A DNA stretch of 64,000 nucleotides from Cristatella mucedo (Eukaryota; Bryozoa; Phylactolaemata; Cristatellidae). The notes below the pieces were generated by a model. It ran no database searches. It had not been told where the DNA came from and saw only the letters and a program-made list of their open reading frames with translations. Of the stretch, positions 1 through 12,539 are shown piece by piece. Position 1 is the stretch's first letter, and each line of letters begins with the position of its first letter. The stretch lies in contig WPIO01000083.1 in the NCBI GenBank assembly GCA_009760855.2, positions 1,706,001-1,770,000 on the forward strand. The letters are read 5' to 3'. A program made the translations under genes and the position numbers.

Positions 1-142
1 TCTCCTCCCCCACGGAATTCTTAGCCGTATTAAAACGCTAATGACAGCTGAACTAGTTTTCATGCGACCGAACTTATAGCGGTATTTAAGGAAACATTGC
101 TGCAGTGCAGAGCCACTTTGCTTGACCCGTGTTATATGACAG

Positions 143-270
143 CCTAGTTTGGCACTGGGGTAAGGTGCTTGCCTTTAACGGCCACTATGGTGGGCTCGAG
201 CCCTGCGGCATATGTAAAACACCTAGATAGAGATTAAGTTAACATAGGATGCCACACGAATGAACTAAAT
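143..270 (+). mobile_element. SINE family B copy (tRNA-like head, L2-like tail)
   Basis: GGTAAGGTGC resembles an A box and GGGCTCGAGCCC a B box. The tail holds the shared motif AGATAGAGATTAAGTT. It lies in the intron before the first visible PRODH-like exon. Confidence 0.65.
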
Positions 271-322
271 TATATTACATACTGTTTTCTGTGACCTAAA
301 TCTCGTCGTATGCCTTTTTCAG

Positions 323-3300
323 GCTCCGAGGATCCCACGAATGAGACCATCGAGTCCACCACTCGTATGTATCATGATGTGATAACGTACATGCTCAGAG
401 AGGCTGCAAGCGTCCCCGACCGAGTGCAGGTCATGGCAGCTACTCACAATGAGGATTCTATCAAATTTGTCCTAAACCAGTGAGTGTTTTTTTGCAAGGC
501 TAGATTTGAAGCACTTTCTGTTCAAAAAGCTGCTGCGTGTCTGCTTATTAGTGTCTGCTTCGATGTGCAAAGTTCGGCCAGTGCTGCATCTCGATATGCC
601 TGCATGTGCGCTGTTTGGCATTTTAATACACTTGCGATATTCACATTTCTTGTATTGATAGGTTGAAAGATTTGAACGTGCCGCTTGCCTGCATTTCGTT
701 TGGGCAACTCTATGGCATGTCTGATCACTTGAGTTTCTCGTTGGGTGAGTTCTAGCTATAAGCCTCGTGGTTGCTTAATTGTGGCATGAAATTGCAGTGC
801 TAACTTGTTCAAAGTCTTGGTAATTCTATAGTATGTAAAGTACTTAGAAAGAGCTTTACTTCTCTTCGGATGCTATACAAATGTCTTTTTATTATTATTA
901 TTATTACATTAGCAGGGCTGCCAGCAAGCATCAATTGGCCAGTGAAGCAATGCAGTGTCCAGCAGTCATGAAATGCATGCACACCGCAGGTGGCTGTGTA
1001 CACTAAAGTTAATTTCACAGCTCTGCTTTGTGGTGAGCTAGGAGTACCAGTGGCTAGTATTGATTAACTATCCATTTATCTCTTCCTCCTCTGACAATAT
1101 GTACTCAATTGAATGTGGCAGTCAAGTGATATGGAATTTTTTGTTCGATGTCTTTGCAAAAACTGTTCCTCATACTAATTAAAAAAATCTTGCAGTTTAT
1201 TTGAGCTTTTATACTATCCTTGCTACCTGTAACCTTAGGGAAAATTAGCATTAAATTTGTTGAACTATGTCGGCTATGTGGGTAAAGCATGGTTATGGAC
1301 GAAAAATGCTTGAATGTACATTCACGAAACTTATATGCATACGTTCGCATTCACGTTCATGCATACACAGTCACACATGTAAGCTTTTGCTTATGTGTCT
1401 AGGCTGCTGATTTATCAATTACAGTCATTATTGTGTAGACTTTTTTTGGATATTAGCAGGAATCGATCACACAGTAGTTAAAATTACCAACACATGATTC
1501 ACAGGCGAGTCTTTTATTTCAGGCTTTTAATTGCTATGGTGCATCGCTGATTGCTTTACCGGTTTGCTAGCAACGTCTGCAGCAACCTCAAGCCTCAAGG
1601 ATCGAGCCCCTTTAATAAGCAAGGCTTGTTGATTAGTCTTGTCAGTTAGTAATTCTGGCACTGAGGTCACTTTTAAAATGAATCCCTGAGCTATAAATGC
1701 TTATAAATCTTGTACGAGCTATTGGCTTATAAGAGCTATGAAATCATGAGGTTTTAAAGAAAGCATGGCCGTGGCATTCCAGCAGCAGCTTGAGCTCACT
1801 GCACTACGATCACCTTTGCTGTCGCCCGAAGTGACGACTGGCACATCCCGGCTTCCACTTAGTTTTACGTGATTTTCCACGGGTGAAAGCTAGTATAGTA
1901 TAGAGTTCAAGTCCGATCCAGATGACTTAGCTGCTTAATTGGTTATCCATAATCCTAGATTCTTTGATTTGCTTTATGATGGGTGTGGATGCATTGATGT
2001 TCGATAACCCTACGGCTTGATGAGGACTGCTGGCATGTTTATTAACATGCATACTATGGTGGTCTTCTTACTGACTTATGAGGCCTTGATGTAACTGACT
2101 TCTAAGGTTCATGAAGAAGATGAGTTTCAGCTGGGGTGAAATGCTGCCTAAATTTTAAAAGTTTCATTAAAAAGACTGCCTTCACTGCTAGCCATCACAT
2201 CCGATCCCTATATAAGATTAGGGACTGACTACCAAGGTTGCTTTCGAAAAATTTAGCTAGCTACCTGGTTCTGTCTCTGCTAGATTATCAAACTCCATTT
2301 TGGCTGGGCTACCGAAAAAAGCTACTAGGCCACTGCAGCTGGTGATGAGTATGGCTGCAAGGCTGGTTAACAAATCTCAAAGGTTTGACTATGTGTCTTC
2401 TTTGCTGAAGGAACTTCGATGGCTTCCGGTCGATCAATGGATGCAGAGAAAAGTTCTTGCATTGACCTACAAATGTAAAGTTCTAGAAAGAGATCGAGTT
2501 TTCTGAGGGCGCTATATCAAATGTGTTATTGTTACAAGGCCCGCATCGCATTGGCTCCTTCATAGCTTCTAGCTAAACTGCTTCTCTAGTTTCAGCCACA
2601 TCGTGCCATCTGGTCCTCAATGGAAGATAAATTTGCTGTTCCATTCCTTTGCTTACAGACCGTTGGCGACAGAAGCTTGTGCTCCGCAGGTCCTAGACTT
2701 ATCACTTCAACAATTCTTATGCAACGACATCTACTCTCCTGCTGCCAACCATGGCACATCCTTTCCAGTCGTCCTGAGCTGCTAATTTCATGCTACTCAC
2801 TACCTCAACTGCCCTGCTGACTCAGCTATGCTTCCTGCTCTCTCTTGTTTGTTGTGATTTGATGAAGCCTTTTGGCTACCTACCAAAAGCCACATAGGCT
2901 TTGCGTGTGCCACAGAGAGCTCTACTTTGTAACACCTGCATAGTCTGTGTGGCTTTGTGATGTTACAGACGGAGATATTCGATTCTTTTTCCAGAAGATA
3001 GACAAGATCAGGGAGCCCATCCCTGCAAGCGATGACAGCACCCCCCTAGAATACTCTCCGCCCATTCCTGGCTGCACCTTAATGTCTACATTTTTAGCAG
3101 GTCACTAGTGATCTCGTCCTGAAGTTCATATCCTAATCAAAGAAGACAACAAGTCCTCTGGACCCTATTCCCACTGTCCTGCTCTCACGTTGCATTGATC
3201 TGATGCTGCCATGCATAACTAACATCATTAATATGTCATTAGCCTCAGGTCATGTCCCAGAACCTTTCAAAAAGCTGTAGTCAGGCCACTTCTCAAGAAA

Positions 3301-5566
3301 GTGACACTAGACCAAGAGAACTCAAGCAACTACCGCCCACTCTCCGTTCTACCATTCCTATCAAAGACACTGGAACGGGTCGTGGCGGACCAGCTGAACT
3401 CATATATTGAAACCTTACACCTTGCTAGTAAGTTCCAGTCTGGCTTTAGAGCTAATCACTCCACAGAGCCAGCATTGCTTAGGGTATACAACGACCTACT
3501 TAGGAGTGGAGACATGGGTGGAGTGTCTCTGCTTGTTTTGCTCGATCTTTCGGCAGCTTTTGATACCATCGATCACAAAGTTCTTCTAGAGCGCCTCTCA
3601 TCTCGCCTGGGCATCACTGGCAGTGGTTCAGGTCCTATCTCAGTGGGAGACTCTAGAGTATTGACGTGAATGGACAAAGATCATCCGAGGTACCTCTGAA
3701 ATATGGGGTACCTCAGGGCTCCTTGCTAGGTCCGGTTCTTTTCACGGTTTATACTCTCCCTCTTGCTGATGTGATTGCCAAGCACAATCTAGGCTTTCAC
3801 TTCTATGCGGATGACACTCAGTTGTACCTTTGCTTTGATCCCTTCCAGCCTTCCAGCACGTAGGATTCACTTAACTCCCTTGCTGCATAAATGGATGACA
3901 TCTGCATATGGATGGCAGCAAACTTTCTTAAATTGAAAGATGATAAAAACCAACTTACTAGTTACGGGCAAACCCAGTGTGATTCACAAATTGGAAAGGC
4001 TGCCGCTCAAAATTGGCTCTGCCACCATATCTCCAGTTGAATCAGCTCGAAATCTAGGTGTCATATTCCAAAGCGACCTCTCGTTAGACGACCATATCAG
4101 CTCCACAGTCAAATCTGCCTACTTTTAGCTTCCTAACATTGCTAAAATTCGGGCTTGTTTAGATAAGGATACCACGTCCAAGTTGGCCCATGCATTCGTG
4201 ACATCTCGTCTCGACTTCTGCAGCTCACTGCTTACTGGCCTACCAGCATGTGCGATCAGGCGATTGCAACTAGTGCAAAACTCTGCAGCTAGGCTTGTGT
4301 GTCGTCAGCGTTGCAGGTTTGTCGCTCACTTTTAGGTCACTTCATTCTTTGGCTCCAGCCTATCTCTCATATATACTCCCCCATCAGGCCAAGCATCGTA
4401 CCACTCGCTTTTCGGAATCCAACAGTCTACAAATACCTCGTACAAACCTCAAATCCTTTGGAGACCGTGCATTTAGTTCGTATGCTCCCAAAGCCTGGAA
4501 CTCCCTCCCGACCTGCGTCAGAACATCCGCTGACCTGACCACATTTAAAAAGATCTTAAAAACACACCTATTTAGGACAGCATTTAGTGGGTCCCTGTGA
4601 TTCGTCCTTGACATGCTTACACGTGCTGACACTGTGCATGTTGTCACTAACCACATTTGCATGCTGACCCTGTGCATGTCACCCCTAACCATGTTAATCA
4701 TTTTGTTTGTTTATCAAGCATGATATTACTCACCATTCAATTGCATTTCCCTTTGCAGCGAATGTAAAGTGCCTAGAGAGAGATTGAGTTCTCTGAGGAG
4801 GCTTTATCAAGTGCATTATTATTATTATTATTGTTAGATACATTACCGAACATTCTGACTTTGTTCGCTTTGAATCCAGTTTTCTTCGGAGCATCCGGGT
4901 GGTTGGAAATAGATATGTTTGGTATGTACGACTCTGGCATTTGTTGGTGCTTACTAGTCATCACTTACTTGCTTAATTTGGCTTGATGACATGGAAGTTA
5001 ACTCCTTTGATAAGGGCAGCATCAGTTGCCAAAATGTGGTTGGCTAGACCTCCCAAAAGTCTTAAGCATAAAGCAGGAGTATGTTTATGCAGGCAGTCTG
5101 TACAGTGGACATAAGCATCAACCTGAGTTCTCACAGAGATGTAAAATTGTGGAAGTATTATGAATGTGTGAGCTATTTTTTATATCGGCAGAAGTTTTTT
5201 TAGCCGTACTCATGCAAGTATGCCACAGCCGGCCGTGTAAAGCTTTCAGGATGTAACTTGCATCAAGGGTGTATAGCCGTGCAGTTTTGGCTCAACAAAA
5301 TTTATTGGATGTTTTATCTTTGGATACAGAAACAAATGATGGTTGTCAAACACATCATACGGATCCCTGCCATTCCACATTCTGAGCCTGCAGTATATAT
5401 AAATATGTGTGTGCTTGCACGTGTGTGTGCATGTTCTACTTTTGGATACGGCTAAAGATTATAGTTATCAAATTATCTATCAAAACAGAATGAAAATATC
5501 CCAGCTATCCCAAATTATGTGACTGAAGTGTGTTTTCTTTCATTGCCCTCTTCTTACTTCCTTATA

Positions 5567-5653
<87 letters not shown>

Positions 5654-7536
5654 TTATACTTATACTTCCTTCCATTGCCTCCCCTTGATTTTGCAGGTAT
5701 GTTGCTGAATTCTGTGATGTCAGTGACTATACGTAGTGCCTGTACTGGTGAATTTGTGTGCTATAAGCTGTAGACAATTGATTAGGGCTAATGTCTTTGT
5801 TGTTCACTTTTTGGTCCCTTCATTCTCTGGCTCCAGCCTATCTACCAGAACCAACCCATCAGGCTAGGCATCATGTTTCCAGCTTTTCTGAATCAAATCG
5901 TTTAGCTATGCCTCATGCGAACCTCAAATTCCTTGGATAACGTGCCTTTAGTTCCTATGCTTCAAAACCTGGAATTTATCCCGACTGACGTCTTAAAATC
6001 CCCCGACTTGCCGACATTTAAAAAGAAGCATGTTGTGGGTCATTGTGAGTTGTTCTTTATTTGCTTATGCATGCTGACACTGCGCATGCTGCCACTAATT
6101 ACATTTACAGGTTGATAATGTGTTTGTTACCCTAACCATGATTTGCTTGTTGACATTGAGCATGCTACCACTAACCGTTCGACCATGCTACGTTTAGAGC
6201 ACATGTAAAGTGCCTAGAAAGAGTTTAAGTTTTCTGTGGGTATTATGAACTATATTATTATTGTTATTATTATTTGTATTTGTATTATGAATGCACTATT
6301 TTGCTGTTAATATAATTAAGAACTTGCGAAGATGGCTGAAAAATTCATGAGAATTAGAATTGTGATGCTGAAAGTTTGGAATCCTGCAGCGACGCTTGTT
6401 AGCTTTCTCTCCGGTCTCTTGTTATTGCTGATTTAACGAAAGGTAACTTTACTTCGAGATTCTCAAGCGCGATGCTTATGGTTTCGTCCGTTGTTTATCT
6501 CTCACCTTGTTTTCTGCGATAGTTGCACATGTTTTCGGTGTGCTTAGCTCATTTTCGATCTTAATCAATTTCTTTGAAAGCAAAGAATTGTTGCTCGAAA
6601 GCGAATCCTTAATTTTTTGGTTTTCCTTGTACCACTGCCTCGAAGAGAGAAAGGGAGAACGTTAAAGACATAACCTTAAATAAACCTAATATCTTTCACT
6701 GTGTTTACTTTTCAGCACTTTCTTAAATCTACAACTTCCCTTCACCTCAAGTTGTATTTCAATGCACTTCTGATTTACAACGAATGACCTTGCTTGCGTT
6801 TAGCTACCTTATAACAAATATATGCAATTCAAAACTTTCAGGACTTTTCATTTTTCACAGAGAATGGTTTCTGTGTATATGCAAATCAACTTCTAGAACT
6901 TTCCATCCAATTAAATTTTTAATTGATTTTTCAGTCGACTATGAGAATGCTCTTGTCAAAGTCTTATTTATTTAAGCAAACTGCGCAGTCTCTCCTTCAT
7001 TGTTTAGCACCGGCCAGGGAATCGGCATCAACTTTCGTTTATGGAACGAATTCAGGTACTCACATACATTCAAAATTACAGATGTAGGCCACCATTTTAA
7101 ATACCATCGGGATTTATCTCTAGTGAGCATGTGGGGTAACCGTAATTTTTCATTGAAGTATTATGGAAAAAGCATGTTGGCATCGGCCCAGTAAGTACTA
7201 AATGCGGTCCATGTGAATAGCTGTATGCTTATGACGTGGTACATCACAAGCCTGACACCTTTTGCTCGACCATGTAACGAAATGGCAGTAATAGCTAGTA
7301 GCACGTTGCCACGGCAGAGCATGCTGAGTACTTAACCTATCCATATTATTACAGGTCAGGCTGGTTTTCGCACATTCAAAAGTGTACCTTACGGACCAGT
7401 TGAGTTGGTATTCTCCTATTTGGGTCGAAGAGCACTTGAGAATGCCGATGTATTCCGAAAAGCATCTAAAGAAAGATGGCTGCTACAGAAGGAGCTAGCA
7501 GGCAGGCTGCGTAGTCAGCTAGGCCTTTCTGCCTAA
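323..7536 (+). CDS. Proline dehydrogenase-like gene, upstream tandem copy (last three exons, 5' partial)
   Basis: Three exons encode the C-terminus of a FAD-dependent proline dehydrogenase, the mitochondrial enzyme that oxidises proline to pyrroline-5-carboxylate. Exons are 323-479 (starts in phase 1, ends phase 2), 662-744 (ends phase 1) and 7355-7536 (ends in TAA). All have AG acceptors and GT donors. Family motifs are visible: [26 protein letters not shown] and VPYGPVELV, then the conserved RRALEN. The last intron is 6.6 kb and full of L2 fragments. Intron positions and phases at the last two junctions equal those of the gene at 15746-32080. This copy has an extra intron just before the SEDP residues, inside what is one exon downstream. 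By eye about 30 of 53 aligned C-terminal residues match the downstream copy, so this is a diverged paralogue. No stop or frameshift is seen. PRODH versus the hydroxyproline (PRODH2) type is not resolved. Confidence 0.85.
830..905 (+). mobile_element. L2-like LINE, 3' tail only
   Basis: A hairpin-type tail followed by (ATT)n, with no coding part. Lies in the last intron of the upstream PRODH-like gene. Confidence 0.6.
906..2139. other. Intronic sequence with no recognised feature
   Basis: Part of the 6.6 kb last intron of the upstream PRODH-like gene. I saw no exon-like, repeat or RNA-like signal here. Confidence 0.4.
2140..2540 (+). mobile_element. L2/CR1-like LINE fragment, C-terminus and 3' tail
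   Basis: The frame from 2300 reads [20 protein letters not shown] and [20 protein letters not shown], the typical region after the reverse transcriptase in CR1/L2 LINEs. A tail hairpin follows at about 2475-2537. The sequence is more diverged from the other copies, so it may be a sister family. 2541-2969 shows only weakly LINE-like text. Confidence 0.7.
2970..4833 (+). mobile_element. L2-like LINE, 5'-truncated, reverse transcriptase to 3' tail
   Basis: The best + strand LINE copy. Frames 3301-3669 and 3666-3863 carry reverse transcriptase blocks: [64 protein letters not shown] and the catalytic [10 protein letters not shown]. After frameshifts and stops, 3940-4128 and 4295-4600 give the C-terminal domain ([45 protein letters not shown]). 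The 3' UTR runs to a hairpin and (ATT)n at 4763-4833. Endonuclease is absent through 5' truncation. It is inactive, with a stop between the two RT frames and others downstream. Confidence 0.92.
5570..5652. repeat. (TA)n microsatellite
   Basis: About 83 bases of almost uninterrupted TA, inside the last intron of the upstream PRODH-like gene. Confidence 0.97.
5805..6270 (+). mobile_element. L2-like LINE fragment, C-terminus and 3' tail
   Basis: Begins with sequence matching the 'SLAPAYLS' segment of the other copies. It continues through the region that elsewhere encodes APKAWNSLP, then the 3' UTR, and ends with the tail and a run of ATT. Reading frames are broken. Confidence 0.8.
6271..7354. 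other. Rest of the PRODH-like last intron, no recognised feature
   Basis: AT-rich sequence up to the acceptor at 7353-7354. Open frames at 6784-6975 and 7000-7194 resemble nothing known and lack exon borders. Confidence 0.4.
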
Positions 7537-8014
7537 CTTGCCCTTGATCCGAATCGCTTGGCACACCGGCACTTCTGCTCCCCCTCTGCTGCTACCGTTG
7601 TTGCTACGTTCCCAGGGATCTCAGGCAGCAGCAGCCTGCACTTCCACTGAAGAGATCAAAGTATATCCTTGCCCTACCTTACCCTATGCTTACCGGGAGC
7701 TTGTTCTCTGTCTTGGCTTTCGAAGTTTGTAATGCTGTTATTTTACATAATGGCTGCTTGCCTGGTATCGTGGTCACTCGATCTGTCCTTGAGGTTCCAG
7801 ATTTCCCGGTTTACTTTTAGTTACTTGCTTTAGGGATCGTTGCAGTCGTTCTTCTTTTGTATTGCCAGTCTAGAGGCAACCAAACATCCCAGTCGTTGAC
7901 GAGGCATATAAGTCTTATGATGAATTTGGGTTCGGTATACGGTCTTGCTGCTGCTGTGTTCAACCTCAGATTTGAGCCCCATAGGTTTTGTTTATTGTGA
8001 CTTAGCTTTTGTAC

Positions 8015-8020
8015 AATAAA
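8015..8020 (+). terminator. Poly(A) signal of the upstream PRODH-like gene
   Basis: AATAAA lies 479 bases after the TAA stop at 7534-7536. It is the first good polyadenylation hexamer on that strand after the stop, which gives a 3' UTR of about 0.5 kb. Positional inference only. Confidence 0.5.
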
Positions 8021-9360
8021 TCTTGCTCCGCATTGCTTATACTGTGTGCTTTTTGGTTTATGATACAGTCATTTCCCTAATCACATTACGATTTCGCTTT
8101 GTTTGTAAAGGATATTTGTGCAGGATATTTGCTGACATTGAAAGAGCAATAGCTACGTCTAGGATCGGTTTCCAGTGGCCTCTGGATGACTCTTGACTGC
8201 AAGCCTCGTAATGAAGGCTGAAGCAACAAAAGTCTTACTAGATCTCACAAAGACCCTAGGGACTGTCGAGCTCTTTATTTGTTATCGGTTGATCAGCAAA
8301 CATTTCAACGGTAGTAACACTAAATCATCTGTGATATTGACATTTATAACTTCTGCTACAATAATTGTAATTTATAATTGACTATTTCTAAATTTGCAGT
8401 CTTTACACTGTACGGCTCTATGCGTTGTGTACAGGTCTGTCTCTCCACACCAGGAATGGGCATGGAAATCACAATAGGGTTACGGCTAACCAAATTATTA
8501 ATATTATCGATTGAATCTGTGTGGGTGCATCTAAAGTTGGTGCATGGCAAATAAGCAGATGACAGAGATCTTTGAAAAATACAGGTAGTATTGACGGGAT
8601 GGGCAGTAGGGTTACCATGACAGAACATACTAAACCTTATGACCTACGATTCAGAGATGACTGGAAAGAAAAAATTAAGCCATGTGGGGCAGGTGTGACT
8701 GCCCATATCCTTCAGAACGGTTGAGTCTGTCTACATCTTCGCCGACGTTCAGCAGTAGTCAGTTAATGCTGCTTTCACTGAAGTGGCTTGCTTGCAAACA
8801 CTCTGCATTCGTTTGAGCTGGCCGAGTAGTCGATCTCGGATGAAAAAAAACTCGGTTGTCTGTCCTAATCAATTGTCTTTAAAATGTAAGCAGTGCAATG
8901 CAAATGTATCGTCAAAGAGACCAAGTTTCCTCTATAGAGTTAAATGGGCTGATGATCAGTGAGAATGTTGGTCCATAAATCTAGATAAAGAGACTACAAA
9001 TACGGAAAAGTGTCACTGCTTTTTTCATCTGCTCACTCACTTCCGTGACATCGGAAATTGTGTGATAATTGAAACAAGGTCAATAGCCTAGGCCAAACAT
9101 GGTAGCACATGTAGGTCATATGAGTGTGGTACTGTCATTCATCAAGAAGCGATCGTTAGTACCACAGACCTTGTGATCACGAGACTTGTGATCGTGCGAG
9201 TAAAGAAACGAGATTCGCAAGAAAAGGACCATGTAAAATGACGACTGCACAGCTGCTTAAGCCGCGTTTACAAGATGAGTCTTGCTTCAGTCCCGCTTCG
9301 ATCATCAGTATTGAAGAAAGTTTACTAGGTCGATTCCCTCAAGTCTTGCTTTCTGCCGAT
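8021..9360. other. Intergenic, nothing recognised
   Basis: Follows the poly(A) signal of the upstream PRODH-like gene. Only short open frames without known motifs. Confidence 0.35.
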
Positions 9361-9495
9361 TTGGTTTGCCACATTGGTTAAGGTGTTCGCCCGATCAACG
9401 TCTGGCCGAGGTCGTGGGCTCGAGCCCTGTGGCGTATGCGATGCACCTGAGCAGAGATTAAGTTCTCTTGTGGTGCAATACAAATGAATTTTATT
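9361..9495 (+). mobile_element. SINE family B copy
   Basis: A box-like GGTTAAGGTG, B box-like GTGGGCTCGAGCCCTG, then a tail in which GCACC and GGTGC flank an inner AGAGA/TCTCT stem. This is the clearest copy of the tail hairpin in the SINE. Confidence 0.75.
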
Positions 9496-9499
9496 TACA

Positions 9500-10325
9500 T
9501 ATATTGCAACTTGCTCCGCCCCTAAAGTGGCCATTGGAAAATTGATTTGTTACCGAAGTAGAAAAAGGCTCGTCGAAATGCACCTTTCGGTAAATTTGAA
9601 TCATCCAAGATTGCCTTTATCGCCGGCTGCCTCATTATCTGATTCTAATATGAAGAGCTCCCTTAAAAAGGCGTTCCTTAAACAGGGACTCACTGTTGTA
9701 CACACGCCTTGCTGTTTTCACTGCTCTAGTCGTCCGCCAAGCAACGTAGAAGCCGCGCCTTTGATGGCGTCTATGATTGGCCGCTTGTTCAGTCTTTCCT
9801 GAGTCTTGGCCATGAAGTGGAGCCACGCCCAGCGTCCGAGTCTTCGTCCGTTCACTCTTCTTCTGTAAGTCTCGGACCTTCCCCGGTCTCGGTCTATGCA
9901 CGAACGACTGAAGCAGGACGATAGGAAGCAAGACCGACCGTGCCGCAACTGCCGCTGCTTCAGCCTGAGAACGGCCGGAGAAATTGCTAAAGCAAAAAAG
10001 CAGTTGGTATGGCACTGTAATAAGGATCGTCAGATAAACAGGGAATTTATAACCTGTGGAGAGGTTGCGAGCTGTTGGAACACATATTTTTTATAGCGTC
10101 TCAAAACCCAAGAGAAATCAGGTTGCCGTACAAGAATTCAATGAAAAAGCCTTTTGAAATCCTTCACATTTTGAGTTGATGCAGCTGAAAGCTTGGTTCT
10201 GGAAAATAAATTCCCAAATCATAGGAACAAACACTACGATCTCACAGATGTAACGCTTCAGATTGCTCCGAATGTGGCCAAAAAAGACAACGAGACAAAA
10301 GGCCTGCTTGTGGCTAATTTGAGAT
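9500..10325. other. Intergenic, moderately GC-rich part with unexplained frames
   Basis: 9635-10015 on the minus strand is open for 126 codons and overlaps other open frames on both strands. No domain, splice pattern or repeat was recognised, so no gene is called. Confidence 0.3.
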
Positions 10326-10329
10326 ATTA

Positions 10330-10690
10330 GCGGTCAATGGGTCCATAGCGTTTATTGCGTCGTTATTTCCCTACGGCCAGTTTATGGCTTTGAGCAATTT
10401 ATGGCAGTGATATTTATAAGTAATGGGTGGCAGAGGCTTGTGAGTAACGTTGAGGACGCCGAGCAGGACGGTGGTGTATGTGGCTATTTTGAAGATGTTA
10501 GTGGTTTATGGATCAATAGCATTTATTGCGTTGCTATTCCTCCTACAGCCAGTTAATGGCTTGGAGTGATTTATGGGCCAGCAAAGATTATGACACTGCC
10601 GATGGTTTATGGGCTCTTGCGATTTATGGCAGTGATATTAAGGTAACGGGCGGCAAAGGCCCGGCGAATAACGTCGATGACATCGGGCAG
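10330..10690. repeat. Imperfect tandem duplication, unit about 170 bases
   Basis: 10328-10445 and 10497-10660 share in order the segments 'atagc(g/a)tttattgcg', 'cagcc/ggcc agtt(t/a)atggctt' and 'atttatggcagtgatatt', then a GGCGGCA-like stretch. The second copy has an inserted piece. Confidence 0.6.
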
Positions 10691-11706
10691 CACGTTTGTG
10701 TACTGGCTCGCTGCGGTGTCCGTGTGAATAAACGTCTTGTAGCCGGCTTCGGTTTTGCGTGCGGTGCCTGCCGTACTTGTCGTTTGGAGAATGTCAAACT
10801 ACACTGTTAAACCTAACTAGACATCGATAGATAAGATGCTGTTGAATCGAGGCCCAACCAATTTTCCCTGCAGAGCTAATTTGTGCCTTCAGATAGCTAC
10901 GAGAGCAAAGGGAAAGGGGAAGAGTTTTGATCGCCCTCGCCCCTCGGCTTCAGCTTCGCAGATAACATGACCGCTTTGCATCACGCTGTATCGCGCGTGA
11001 ACTCGGCGGTCTAACGGGCCTTAATGAATAAGTGGGGCAAGGAAAACTTGCATAGCGCCCTAAAGTTGTCATCGCGTCACCAGGAGGCACAGTACATGGC
11101 TGCCATGAGGCCTGAATAAAACGCCTATCAGACACTACATACTGCTCTGGATCATCTCTCTTTAGGTAGCCTTGGCAGTGAATTTGTTCTCGCTAAGTCG
11201 AATTGCGTAAAGCACAAGGGCTGAAGCTACTAGGAGTCGTCAACAGCAGAGAATTGTCTTTTAATGTTGGTACGAGGAGTAGGGCTGGCAATAAACTATC
11301 CTAAGCTCCGCAATATCAAGGCGCTTAATTTTTATTTTAATGTGTTCTGTTGTATTGGTTAATTTACATGATTCCATGGTAACTGTGGTGCGTTACTTTG
11401 TAAACCGCTCATCTAGATTAACCAGAAATTATCCATAAATGAAAATGCCGCGTGGATGAATATTTTACAAGCACGTTTGTTTCGAAGCTATATACACTCT
11501 GAAAAACGACGGAATTTAAGATCCTAACCTACAATGACCATTTGCTACGAAGACCACGGCCTTTGCTGAGCACCATAAGCTCCTCCAATGACTCATAACA
11601 GCTCCTTTAACGGCCGCCTATGTTGTGTGCGCCTGTTGCTTCTCGGCCACTAATGCATGCCCCACCTACAGCAGTGGTTGAGCAATCGACTCGGTGCAGC
11701 CTTTAG
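10691..11706. other. Intergenic, nothing recognised
   Basis: No coding or repeat signal that I could support. Confidence 0.3.
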
Positions 11707-11893
11707 TGTTAGCATGTGGCCCACCACAGATGCACTCACTTATCTGTAGTGAGTCAGCCCGTAGCCCATGTATGTACCCGCTGGGGGAATAAAGATCGAG
11801 TCTCGTTCACCGTTCACGTTGGCCCGCTCGTGTCTTCGTGTCTCCGTGAGACTCCACAAGCGCTGCTGCCGCCGGAGACACAGTAACGTAACA
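11707..11893 (+). mobile_element. Possible solo LTR
   Basis: Starts TGTTAGCATG and ends GTAACGTAACA, giving inverted TGTTA/TAACA ends. It has an internal AATAAA followed by a T/C-rich stretch, as in retrotransposon R-U5. No clear target duplication or primer-binding site is seen, so this is tentative. Confidence 0.35.
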
Positions 11894-12347
11894 CCTAACC
11901 AGAAAATGTAATCCGTTACTCTGAATACAACTTTTTTCTTAGAGTTTGTTGCTTCGTTGGTGCGTATGCATTTAAAACGTGCTGGTCACCCGATGCGAAA
12001 TTTGTTATTGCTCGATAGCTCCATTGTCATTGACACTAGAGCTTTTTCACTTGCTACTTTGAAAATTGGGCATACTGACTTCTAAAAAGCAGTTATCTTG
12101 TACAAACAGTAAGGTTATTTCATGGAAAATATTATTTGGTTTATGCAGCAAAATCTGTTGAAGCTACTTCTCGCGTACTGCAGTGCCAGCGACTGGAGAA
12201 CGTAGAAGTAACACCGTAACCTACGGGCCAGAATTGTAGAGACGCGTTTTAAATAACTCACTGTCGGCTCTTTGATGTGACATCTTTTAACTTCATTCAG
12301 GACGATACATTAAGGTTTGTGACAGAAATGCTTTCGCAAATTTGAAT

Positions 12348-12419
12348 GTCGTGTGAGGGTAAGGGCTGAGGGGAGCCGTGCGCTCTTGGGCTCCGTGCGT
12401 TGGGAATAAACTGTCGGTT
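12348..12419 (+). repeat. Direct repeat with AATAAA, left copy
   Basis: Matches 13514-13587. Shared parts are TCGTGTGAG, then GAGCCGTGCGCTCTT, GGCTCCGTGCG and AATAAACTGTCG. The GAGCC...GGCTC pair can form a small hairpin before AATAAA, as in LTR R regions. Confidence 0.7.
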
Positions 12420-12539
12420 GATCAGGCTGCGATGTTCCACGGAGTAACGGCGTTGTGCGTGTTCAACGAAGCAACGGCGTTGTGCGAGGCAACGGTCAGC
12501 GGTGTGGCCGAGGCGACAGAGAGTGAGACGATGCACGAA

